A stretch of DNA of 64,000 bases from Ypsolopha sequella. Taxonomy: Eukaryota; Arthropoda; Insecta; Lepidoptera; Ypsolophidae. The stretch covers positions 11,680,701-11,744,700 of the forward strand of contig OW203985.1 of the NCBI GenBank assembly GCA_934047225.1. The letters are read 5' to 3'. Shown in pieces: positions 1 through 9,444 of the stretch (positions are counted from its first letter, which is position 1; each line of letters starts with the position of its first letter). The notes beneath the pieces are model-generated. The model saw nothing but the letters and a program-made list of their open reading frames with translations. It had not been told where the DNA came from and made no database searches. Made by a program: the position numbers and the translations under genes.

Positions 1-525
1 GATCCTTGCTTGTGTAGTTTGTACAGACCTAGCAGTTTTGGGATTTGAGGGTTCAACACCTTCAGTTTATAGTGATCCGTGTGTTTGAAAATACTATTTG
101 CCGTCTTTATCGTGTTTCTGACTATTTCATTATATTTCTTTGTAGGGTCTTTATCCAACTGTTGATAAGCTGAATCGGAAAGAAAATCATTCATTTTTTC
201 ATCATATTCAGTTTTTGTTGTAATGACAACTGTGTTCCCTTTGTCGGCCTTGGTGATGATGAGATTGTTGTCTTTCACATTTTCTCTAATACTTTTGATG
301 GTTTTTAGTTCATCGTGTCCAGATTTGCTATTTTTAATGGGTTGCTTGTGAGACTCTTCCTTCAGTAATTTACTGGCAATGTGTTTTGATAGAGGATCTG
401 AGGTGGCAACTTCTAAATCGACTTTCTGTTCGGTTTTGATGCCATATTCGTGTTGTACGCTACGCGGTAGTAGGCTATAAGAAGAACTATATTTAGCTTT
501 TGCTACGGGGTGCAGCGTAGCAATT
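1..525 (-). pseudogene. Penelope-like element reverse transcriptase, fragment cut by the window edge
   Basis: An open minus-strand frame runs from about 525 off the left edge. It contains the motif TKADKGNTVVI and, nearer the edge, PKLLGLYKLHK. Both are typical of the N-terminal part of Penelope-like element reverse transcriptases, which copy element RNA at chromosome breaks or ends. No stop is seen in the visible part, about 170 codons. The catalytic Asp-Asp box and the GIY-YIG endonuclease would lie outside the window, so intactness cannot be judged. Family assignment rests on those two motifs only. Confidence 0.75.
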
Positions 526-787
526 ATGAATTATATATAGGTATACAAAACCACAATTAAAAGTCTCAAGTCTGTTAATGGAAGTATGAAAGACATACTT
601 TTATTTTATTGTATTAATGGTACTAATGACATTAATGACATATAAATTCACACTGAAGACTCGGTAAGTAGTCGGTGTCAAGGTGCGATGACCCTTTTTT
701 GAGAAATACGCAAATAACTTTTTTCCTATTCCCTACAAACGCAAGCGTAGCCCCGAGTCAATAAATGAAAGAAAAAAAAATGTATTT

Positions 788-1167
788 TGTAACAAAGGAC
801 TCAAATAAAAGTATAGATTTCTTTAAATAAATCTTTAATTATTTTATATTTTCGCTCAGTCAACGGGCGGAGTAACGCCTTACAATTTAGTCTAGCAAAA
901 ATGAATCCAAAATCAACTCAATGCACGTTTATATAGGCAGGCGTAGCTTCCCCCTCCACTGCGGCTGCAGTGGGCGATTGCACGGCGCGCGCGGCTCGAG
1001 GCGGCGTGACGTCAGCATGACGCACGGCTATGGCTTGGCTTGGCTTGGCTTGGCTTGGCTTGGCTTGGTTTGGCTTGGCTTGGCTTGGCTTGGCTTGGCT
1101 TGGCATGGCATGGCTTGGCATGGCTTGGCTTGGCTTGGCTTGGCTTGGCTTGGCGTTGGTTGTTACA
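788..1167 (-). repeat. Gypsy-type LTR, copy A (3' LTR of a truncated element)
   Basis: Read on the minus strand this runs from TGTAAC (1167) to GTTACA (788), so it has TG...CA ends with a 6-bp inverted terminus. It shares a TATATAA box (near 929-935), a GC-rich block and a pentanucleotide array of CCAAG type (about 1029-1154) with the LTRs at 48827-49240 and 58940-59358. Those copies flank a recognisable retrotransposon, which identifies this one as the same family in opposite orientation. A short stub of internal sequence follows at 1168-1288. Leu-Ala-Trp repeat frames across the array are artefacts of the pentamer. Confidence 0.85.
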
Positions 1168-1288
1168 GTCGGCCATCCTGCAACAATTGCTCCCGCAATG
1201 GAAACAGAAAAAGTGTGTTTAACTTTCTAAAAGTTCAATCAGATCTTCGGTTTCTAACTGCTAGTCAGAATTGCTAGCATTATCTGTA
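1168..1288 (-). mobile_element. Internal 3' stub of the same Gypsy-type element
   Basis: These bases match in reverse complement the sequence just inside the 3' LTR of the element at 48827-59358 (there about 58735-58939). The match is broken by a 101-bp segment present only in that other copy (58764-58864). Homology ends near 1288, so the rest of the element is missing here. Confidence 0.75.
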
Positions 1289-1356
1289 TACTTTATATAC
1301 ATTATACTCTCCCACTTGTTATTATGTGCATCGGGCAGCGACCGCGTCAACACGTA

Positions 1357-1584
1357 CCCCCGGTTTCTGAAAGGCCAATCAATGTTAACAGTAGATTAAA
1401 AAATAATTATCTGCGGATTAAGCCAGAAAAAGTGGGAATTTTACATTGAAATCAAAAATTAACTAAGTTAATTATTGATTCATCACTATTCAGACTTCAT
1501 AATATGCTTTTTGTTCACCGTTATTTGCGGTTAAAGTTTTTTTAATCTACTGTTAACTTTGATTGGCCTTTCAGAAACCGGGGG
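1357..1584. mobile_element. MITE with about 46-bp terminal inverted repeats
   Basis: The left end begins CCCCCGGTTTCTGAAAGGCC and the right end is its near-perfect inverse, ending GGCCTTTCAGAAACCGGGGG. The arms span about 1357-1404 and 1538-1584 and enclose about 130 bp of AT-rich non-coding sequence. The 228-bp size and lack of an ORF fit a non-autonomous DNA transposon. Flanks are gta and tta, so no exact target duplication was resolved and the superfamily is uncertain. Confidence 0.8.
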
Positions 1585-2432
1585 TTAGTTAGTTTAATAT
1601 TTTTAATTTTATTAGTTTATTAGTTTTTTGTTTAGATTTATTCATGTTCTGGATTTTTATTTAAGTTTTTTATAAACCAAGTTTTAATAATATTTTAATA
1701 ATTATCCAAACATTATTTTTCTATTTTCAAATACTTATAAGACAGATATTTTAGCTCGATTATGGCAATGGTTAAAACTAAAACATTATAGTCGTCTCAC
1801 TCACTCAATTAATTCAGTTCTGCTACAACAGAGGGACTGCAACAAGAGCCGCCGCACGGAAGTGAAAGTGCAGCGGAAGTGGATTCGCCAGGCGCGAGCT
1901 AAACCGAGCCGAGTGTCACGAGGAAAATCTACTGGTTTTCTGTTACTATTCTGTTTGTTTACTGTTTTTATTTCTGGTTACTCCGTTTGTAGACAGAGGC
2001 TCAAAAATACAGACGTGCAAGGGATATTTAATATTAGGTCTTTACATATGAAATTGCCGTTTTCTATAGAGAATTTAAAGAAAACTCAATTTTCAGTGCT
2101 AACATTTTTGCATTTTTTTTAGGAAAGACAAATCGAAATTATGTAGTTTCTTTTGTGTATGAATGAGACAACATTGAGCTAACAGCAACATAATATTAAT
2201 TTTTTAAAAGTGTCAGCTGTAAAAAATCATTACTAATTTTTTTTCGGTTTACCCGCGATTTTCGATGCACTTGTGTTTTCAGTTTGCTGTGTCTAAAATT
2301 CGATAAAACTCATAAAAAATCTTGTATTTCAGTGCTATCTCAGTTTAATTGTGACGATTACTGCATAATTTACTACTGAAAGTGAAATCTCGCGTCAATA
2401 ACTTGTGATTTACAACTTTGTTGCAACTGCCA
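1585..2432. other. AT-rich stretch without a supported gene
   Basis: About 850 bp with only a weak 86-codon frame (1862-2122), whose composition shifts from basic to low-complexity hydrophobic; I do not accept it as a gene. A GC-richer patch near 1820-1930 could be the 5' UTR of the LINE that starts downstream, but nothing proves it. Confidence 0.4.
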
Positions 2433-2560
2433 AAAGTTCAAATTCAAATTCAAATTCAAATAGTTTATTTTGCAAAGCAGGTATAGATATATACACTTTT
2501 TACACGTCAAATTTAATCTAATAAAGAAAATATATGTAATAGAATAATAAATGTACATGA
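2433..2560 (-). mobile_element. LINE 3' tail with (TTCAAA)n
   Basis: About four TTCAAA-type units (2434-2461) precede AT-rich sequence. Read on the minus strand this is AT-rich 3' UTR ending in a TTTGAA microsatellite, the usual 3' end of many insect CR1-like LINEs. It lies directly upstream of the + strand LINE ORF1 and is probably an unrelated 5'-truncated insertion. Confidence 0.4.
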
Positions 2561-2637
2561 ACTAAATTAAAGGTTTATTTAATTTATGTAGTTAACCTCT
2601 AAGTTATTCAAAGTGCACCAAAAACAAATAAATTAAA

Positions 2638-3363
2638 ATGGTTTCCTGCTTAAAATGCATTAAAGACATTCCAAAAGTGGATGAAAAAAACCCCAAAATA
2701 ATTTGTCACGGCTGTGAAAGGCATATTTGCGTAAAGTGTAGTGGGTTGCTTGCCACGGAGTTGCGGGTGATTGCCTTGCAGTCACCTACACTTAAATACT
2801 TGTGCCCTGATTGTGAACTCGGGGTGCGCCAGCTTCCTGCTCTGCGAAAGAAGATAGATGAATTGGAAATGGACTTAATTAAGAAAAATCAACAACCCAA
2901 TGTGAATGTCGAATCTGTCATCGGGGAAATTGAAGAACGGCAGAAGAGAAGCTCTAATGTCATCATGTTTGGGATCCCAGAGATCTCATTTCCTGATTCA
3001 ACTATTGAGGAGCGTAAGCAACATGATAAATCAGAGGTGGAGCGTGCATTGTCTAACTTGCCCGATTCTGAATTTCCAGTTGTAATCATTCGCTTGGGTA
3101 AGCTGCAAACTGGCTCTGCCCCCCGTCCTCTGAAAGTGGTGATGAAAAACAAAGAAGCTGCCGTTCACATCCTTAAAAACAGTAAAAAGCTACGCCCAGG
3201 TGTCACCGCCAAAAACGACCTCACTCCATATCAGCGAGAGTACCTTAATAGTCTAAGGTTGGAATTGAGACAAAGGATTGAGCAAGGTGAGGAAGACATC
3301 TCTATCAAGTATGTTAATAACAGACCATCAATAGTACAAATAAATCAAGGCCAAAAAAAGTAG
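2638..3363 (+). CDS. LINE ORF1: PHD-like zinc finger and coiled-coil protein
   Basis: 241 aa. Cys/His spacing at residues 4-60 (CLKC, CHGC, HICVKC, CPDC) forms a PHD/RING-like cross-brace finger. A heptad-rich stretch follows (about 65-85), then a basic region starting near the RSSNVIMFGIPE motif, which resembles LINE ORF1 RNA-binding domains. CR1-group ORF1 proteins with PHD fingers bind the element's RNA and accompany it in the RNP. The frame ends at TAG (3361-3363), and ORF2 continues in the same frame with no other stop. The ATG at 2638 is chosen because the first zinc ligand follows at once. Confidence 0.8.
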   Translation: MVSCLKCIKDIPKVDEKNPKIICHGCERHICVKCSGLLATELRVIALQSPTLKYLCPDCELGVRQLPALRKKIDELEMDLIKKNQQPNVNVESVIGEIEERQKRSSNVIMFGIPEISFPDSTIEERKQHDKSEVERALSNLPDSEFPVVIIRLGKLQTGSAPRPLKVVMKNKEAAVHILKNSKKLRPGVTAKNDLTPYQREYLNSLRLELRQRIEQGEEDISIKYVNNRPSIVQINQGQKK

Positions 3364-4963
3364 CAAAAGAATGGTCTAACCGAACTTGCTCTGTTTTATA
3401 CGAACCTGGCATCGATTATGGCTAAAAGAGATTTGTTGCTATTGGAAATTGATAGGTTGCGACCTACATTTATAGTTATTACAGAAACACATTTAAAACC
3501 TGAAATATTGGATACATTAGTAGTTATAAAGGGATATACGCTTTATAGACTTGATAGACCACCTGGCCAAAGTGGCAAAGGTGCTGGAGGAGTAGCTATC
3601 TATATAGCCAAGAAACATCAGGATATTCCTATCATATCAAGCTTACATCCTACTCTTAACAATAAAACAAATGTAGAAGCATTGTGGTTGAATATTAAAT
3701 ATGGTAAATTTGAAATAGTTATTGGAGGTGTTTATCGCCCTACCCACTATGATCTGAAAGAATGTGATAAGTTGTTAATTGAAACAATCAAACAGGCTGC
3801 TAAAGAGAGTGGAAATTTACTAGTTGCTGGAGATTTTAATCTCCCTGACATTGAATGGCCACTACAGAAACTAGATGGTTATAATGCACTTCATGAAAGT
3901 TTCATAGAAATGATAACTGAAACTAATCTACATCAGTTGGTGACAGAAATAACAAGAAAGCGAAATAATGAAGAGTCTTTACTTGATCTTATTTTATGCA
4001 GTGACGAAAGCTTGTGTACTAAAATAATACATTATCCCCAAATAGGTAAAAGTGACCACATGGTCCTTTTTGAGACACTACAAATCCAGAATGACCAAAT
4101 TATCAACATTGTTGAGAGAAAACAAAGAAAAAACTTCTACAGTGCTGATTATGAAATTATAACGTCCTGGCTACTAGATTATAATTTAAATTCCATTCAC
4201 CACCTTCATCCCGATAAGGCGTGGATAGATTTTAAGACTGGCATTCATAAGGTTATAACAGAAAAGGTACCACTTACAAGAATAAATAAAAAGAAAAATA
4301 TTAAAAAACCATGGATTGGACAACAGATAGTAAAACTGACTAGAAAAAAGCTACAGAAATGGAAATTATACCAATTATGTAAATCAAAACAATCATACGA
4401 GGATTATAGGAAACTAAACAATAAAATTATTGCAGAAGTAAGGAAATCCAGAATTAATTTTGAAAGGGGTATTGTAGGAGCTGGTCCGAAATGCTTTTAT
4501 GCATACATACGTCAACATCTAAACTCGAAAGTATCCATACCCCCAGCGTTAAGAGATGATCTAACTCAGAGAATAACTACTGAGAATAAAGAAGTTGCTA
4601 ATATGTTTGGCAAACAATTTGAAAAGTCCCTTGTGAAAGAACCCCTTAACCAAACTTTACCAAACATTTGCAGTCCTTTTGTGGCAAACTCACTAGACCA
4701 GATTGACTTTACACCTGAAGCCGTAGCAAAGGCATTAAATACCTTTAAAGATGACACAGCAATGGGCCCTGATGGAATACCGGCAATACTATTGAAAAGA
4801 TGTAACCATGTGTTATGTGGCCAACTTGCTCACATCATGACCCTGTTATTTAAAGATGGGAAATTACCGCAGGATTGGAAAGAGGCAATGGTTACTCCTA
4901 TTTATAAAAAAGGAGATAAGCTCGACCCGGCGCACTATCGACCAATTTGCTTAACATGTATAC
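3364..4963 (+). CDS. LINE ORF2, 5' half: AP endonuclease and start of reverse transcriptase (CR1/Jockey superfamily)
   Basis: The first in-frame ATG is at 3418, but open, conserved-looking sequence (LALFYTN) begins right after the ORF1 stop. Endonuclease motifs follow in order: ITETHL (Glu), GAGGVAIYI, GGVYRP, VAGDFNLP (Asp-Asn) and GKSDHMVLF (His). The reverse transcriptase begins with MGPDGIPAILLKR and AHYRPICLT. This nicks target DNA and reverse transcribes the element RNA. At 4963 the frame is cut by a BEL/Pao element; the + strand frame running on to 5058 is LTR sequence. The rest of the RT resumes in the same frame at 18931. Confidence 0.88.
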
Positions 4964-5179
4964 TGTGCGGGGCAGCCGGGCTTGCTGGAATAGCAGAGCG
5001 TACGACCAACCGCGGGGAGCGTTCTCGTACAGGATGTCGAAGGACGGACGGAGGATAGCTGGGAACTGGCGACAATAAAACTGTGCTTCTGTATTTGGTA
5101 TCCCAGTTGAGATCTGCCAGTATTGCCTCTTGTTGTAGTTAGTAGTAAGAAGGTCGGAATGTGAATGAATGACCGCTCT

Positions 5180-7398
5180 TTTTTTTTTTTTTTTTTTTTT
5201 GCGCCCAAGCAAGGCACCCTCCGGAGGTCACGATGGGAGGGAGGTGGAGAATGCTCATAGCATACCAACGTAACCGGTTACGTTGGTTATGTGGGACTCA
5301 CTGAGTGCCTACCCACTAAACTCCACCTAATTTGGTTTGGCCCGTGAGGGTCTTAAAACCTTTATCGGAAGCGACCCCCTCTGGGGAAAGGGGGCGCTAG
5401 CGGAGCCCTATAGGGGCATCCGCTGGATAAGAACACTAAGTGTTAATTTCTGGGTTGGGAGGAAGAGCTAGGCTCTGATCGTTTGGTTTGAGCCTTCAGC
5501 TCATCGAAGGCTTTCAGAAGGAGATTGAGATGTGCTGAGAGTTTGTCAGGGGGATCGGAGAGAACGTTTCTTGGTCTTCGAACCTTGTATCGGGATGTAG
5601 ACGGAGCAGTATAGGAGACTGTCTCGCGTACTAACGGATTGGGGTGTTCTTCAGAAGATTTGAAGAATGTCTCTCAGAGGGATTTCATGAATTGTTGGAG
5701 GGTGGGTAGCTCCAAATCACGATGGAGGTCTGCGTTGCGCACGTACCATGGTGCGTTGGCCGCTCTCCGACAGAATAAGTTCTGTACTATCTGCATTTTA
5801 TACAGGACTTTGGGGTTCGCATGTGCGAAGACAGGGGAAGCGTACGTTAACACAGGTCGGATGCAGACCTTGTATAGTGTTCGCTTGTTCCTGAGAGACA
5901 TTTTACTGTGCCTGCCTAACATGCTGTTAAGCCGGTACAGATAGAAGCGGGCTCTGCGCGTCACTCTATTGACGTGGGGTGCAAAAGTTAATCTCGAGTC
6001 CAGAGTGACTCCTAGGTATTTGGCAGTGCTATGCCAAGGGACAGGGGTACCTAGCATTCGGACATTGGGGTTGTCATGGTGACGGCGTTTGTAGTCAAAG
6101 CGAATCGCGGAACTTTTATCTGGGTTCACATCGATGCGCCATCTTTGAAACCATTCTCCAAGGTCATCGATAGACTTTTGGAGTTTGGCGAGGATAGTCG
6201 GGGGGTTATGTCCTTTGACATAGAGAGCAGTGTCATCTGCGAAGAGTGATAGTTGTACCCCGTTTGTGGGGACGGGAATATCGTTTGTGTATAACGAGTA
6301 GAGGATAGGGGAGAGAACTGATCCCTGGGGGACTCCAGCCCTTAGGGGGCGTGGAGAGGAGAGCAGCCCTTCATGTCTGAAGCGGAATGAGCGATCTTTG
6401 AGGTATGATGCCACCATGCGGACAAGACGGTCGGAGAGGCCTGTCTTGTGTAGTTTGAATATGAGGCCTTCATGCCAGACTTTGTCGAATGCTTTCGCAA
6501 CGTCAAAAAAAACAGCGACAGTAGGGTACCGTCTTGGATAGAATCCACTTAGTATGTATTCTACTATACGGTGGACTTGTTGGGGGCAAGAGTGCTTGGC
6601 TCTGAAGCCGAATTGATAGGGGTTGATGATCGGATCTCCATCTGTTGGGAATAAGTGGGTTTTCATGCGTGAAAGCATAACCCTCTCCAATAGTTTCCCC
6701 AATGATTTGAGGAGGCTAATTGGGCGGTGACTGGCAGGGAGGTTGAGTGGTTTTCCTGGTTTGGGTATACCTATGACTATGGCTTCTTTCCACGCTTTTG
6801 GGAAGTGGCCGAAATTAAAGCAAGCGTTAAATATGAGGGCTAGCAAGGTGAGTACTTGCTGGGGAAGGTGCTTGAGGGCTTTATTGGAGATCCCGTCCGC
6901 GCCTGGCGCTTTCTTGGGTTTTAGGCCTCTGATGAAGAAGTGGATTTCATCTTCGGTCACTGTGATGGGGTCAGACGTGAGGGGGAGGGAGTTTCGATAG
7001 TGATTCTCGTCCTCCACCTCTTTTATGTGGGAGGGGTCAGTTGGTTGGGAGCTGGGAGAGCACTGTGAGGCCATGCTATCCGCAAAGCATTCTGCTTTTT
7101 CCTCGTCCTCGAAGGCTGTTGAGCCATCGGGGCAGGTCAGAGGGGGAATGTGGGTGATTGCGTCTATCCTGAGAGCTCTCGCCATTGGATAGAACGCAAC
7201 GTGTGATGGGGATATCTTTTCCATGAGCTCACTTCTACGGGATTCATTGAGCTCAGAGAGAGCTGACTTAAGTTTGCGACTCAATTGATTCGCGGTCTGT
7301 CTGTATTCTGGGGTGGGATAGATTGCTGCTCTCCTTTGGGCTGCTCTCTTAGCTTTTAGTAGGTTGGAGATTTCCAGGGGAAGCTGTTGGGGTGGCTT
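5180..7398 (-). mobile_element. Jockey-like LINE, 5'-truncated copy 1 inside the LTR
   Basis: The poly(A) tail appears as a T run up to 5200, followed inward by GCGCCCAAGC, the 3' UTR, and ORF2 from its C-terminus back into the linker between endonuclease and RT. The 5' end is truncated at 7398, where copy 2 continues. It is flanked by a perfect 11-bp duplication ATGACCGCTCT. It is close to, but not identical with, copy 2 (13718-18571), with scattered substitutions. Confidence 0.9.
5674..7396 (-). pseudogene. Jockey-like ORF2 fragment (reverse transcriptase)
   Basis: Open from the truncation point and matching copy 2 ORF2 almost residue for residue. RT landmarks are present: APGADGISNKAL, HRPISLLKSLGKLLERV, FFDVAKAFDKVWHEGL, AGVPQGSVLSPILYSLY and the catalytic FADDTALYV. 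The frame ends early after QQFMKSL because a TCA codon of copy 2 is TGA here, removing the last C-terminal segment. With the endonuclease missing as well, this copy cannot move itself. Confidence 0.9.
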
Positions 7399-7811
7399 AT
7401 GACCGCTCTGGAGCGCGTCTATATTTATACTGTTCGCTCTCTATAGAATTTCCGTATATTTATACTGTGCGAGTGAATAAGGAAATGTGTGAGCGAGACG
7501 GACTGATTTTTATACCCCCTAACGCGGCAATACCTGACAGAGCCCAACTGCACTATTATTTATTTAATCAAACCTATTTTATTTACAATTATCGAGAATT
7601 ACTATGTATTTATATATTCTATATACTATTTTCCTATATATCTAGGTTCATTAAAACACAAGGAAGCAGAAACTTTAATCAAATCACATACAGCTATAAA
7701 ATTGAGATCAGGACACGTCTTACAAAATAATCAACTTATAACAATAAAATAAGCCTACTCTATCCTAGTATATACATATGTAGGTATCTATAGCCGCGCA
7801 CGGATAGCTCG

Positions 7812-9444
7812 CTATTCTGTCTCGCACATCTCTCCCGCCGTGCAGTGCTCGTCACTGCATTTCCTTGCCCGGGGATGCGAGACGACTTCATCTGTAGTTT
7901 CTGTAGGCAGGATCACGAGGCGCTTCACTGGCCGACGTAGGACTCCTCCTTTGGCCTTGATGTCTACGAATCGTACCGTCCCGTCCGGTCCTGGGAATGT
8001 TGCTATGACGACGCCTCGCGGCCACGTGTTGCGAGGCAGGTTGCTGTCCACCACGAGTACTATGTCACCTTCTGTGACTTGACGTCCTCTTCCTCTAGGC
8101 TCCCGCCGGTTTTGAAGCTGTGGCAGGTATTCTCGTAGCCATCTTGCCCAGAATAGATCGGCGAGACGCTGGGAGGCCCTCCAGTGGGTGCGGCCGATGA
8201 GATCCTTGTCGTCGAATGTTCCAGGAGTGGGTACTCGTGCGGAGCCGCCCAGCAGCAGGTGATTCGGTGTCAATGCCTCCTCGTCGTCGGGGTGAACGGA
8301 GACGTGAGTGAGGGGCCGGCTGTTCACTGTGTACTCGGCTTCTGCTAGCAGGGTGCTCAGGACTTCCTCTGTTGGATGGCGCTCTTGGAGAACGGCGCCT
8401 AGTGCTGTCTTTACAGATCGTACAAGACGCTCCCAGGCCCCAGCCATAAATGGTGAACTCGGCGGTAGGAAGCGCCATGTTATGGCGCGAGTGGCGGCTT
8501 CTGTCTGTGTGGCGTCCAGTGCTGCACGTCGTAGTTCGGCGTCGGCGCCATGAAAATTGGTGCCGTTATCGGACCATATCTCTGTCGGGCAGCCTCTTCT
8601 GGCTATGAAGCGACGTAGTGCGAGTATTGCTGAGTCCGTCGATAATGAGGCTGCTACTTCGAGATGTACGGCCCTCATTGTTAGGCACGTAAATAGCGCG
8701 ACATAGCGCTTATGTCGCTGTCTTCCCACTGTGACGCTGAGCGGGCCAAAATAGTCTATGCCGCAGTATGTGAAGGCTCGATGATGGTGGGCGAGGCGGC
8801 ACGAAGGCAGGTCTCCTGTCGGCGGCTCTGTCGGTATTGCTAGTCGGATGCGACATGGCAGGCAGCGTGTTACGACTTCTTTGACTGTCTATCGTAGTCG
8901 CAGTACCCAGTAGTGTTGTCGGCACTCGTTAACTGTAGTTTCGACGCCTGCGTGCAGTAACTTGCGGTGAGTGTATTCTATCCATAGTTTGGTGGCGCGG
9001 TGATTTCCGTCGAGTATAGGCGGACTCTTCTGTCTGTCTGTTACTCCCGCCGCTGCGTCGACGCGCCCCTTCAGATGTATGACGTCATTGATAAGTACCA
9101 CCGATAGTAAGCGTAGCCGGCCAGTACTAGATGTCGCTTTTCCTTTTCTCAGTGCGCGTATTTCGTCTTCGAAGGAGTCTTGCTGTATTGTTCGTACTAT
9201 CAATTTTTTGGCTTCTTGTAGTAGGTAGGCTTCTATAGGTATAAATTTTCTCTCGTTACTGTTCAGTTCTCGCTTCTTAGACGTCCGTCGTTTGTTTGCG
9301 CTTCGCTCGGTTTTCCCAGTCAGGGTCTTGCTTTTTATTTTTTCTTGTGCGACTGTAGTTTGTTCGCACTTTCCTTTGTTTGCAGATTTCTATGAATTGC
9401 AGTACTCTTGCTGTAGTTCTCAGTAGACGTTCCCATTTTGAAAA
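7812..9444 (-). pseudogene. BEL/Pao integrase region, broken
   Basis: The 3' part of pol, downstream of the long polyprotein frame. A TGA (9442-9444) ends that frame although homologous sequence continues (FSKWERLLRTTARVL). A frameshift lies near 9290 and another in-frame TAG near 8890. Recognisable parts are the zinc-binding HHCC region (HRKLLHAG ... CLPC) and an integrase core with DYFGP (first Asp), SDNGTNFHG (second Asp) and AGAWERLVRSVK (Glu). A basic C-terminal region follows. The last 305 codons (7812-8729) are open and stop inside the 3' LTR. The product would insert cDNA into the genome but is inactivated here. Confidence 0.88.

Larger units (their letters stand above)
4964..7828 (-). 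repeat. BEL/Pao 3' LTR, interrupted by a LINE
   Basis: LTR sequence occupies 4964-5179 and 7399-7828; the part between is an inserted Jockey-like LINE. The 11 bases ATGACCGCTCT occur on both sides (5169-5179 and 7399-7409) as its target duplication. The right portion aligns along its length with 18572-18925, including the spacer ending in the (G/A)CACA terminus. Without the insert the LTR would be about 635 bp. Confidence 0.85.

Noticed and set aside
921..1277. Leu-Ala-Trp-Gly repeat ORFs over the pentamer array (also 48787-49118 and 58833-59236)
   Set aside because: The frames are open in several phases only because the CCAAG/TTGGC repeat lacks stop codons; the array lies in LTR promoter sequence.
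1862..2122. 86-codon ORF as a host gene
   Set aside because: No recognisable domain, no splice context, and low-complexity end.
4898..5268. Minus-strand poly-Lys ORFs (also 13361-13801 and 60719-61066)
   Set aside because: The Lys run is the LINE poly(A) tail; the frames join 3' UTR and LTR sequence.
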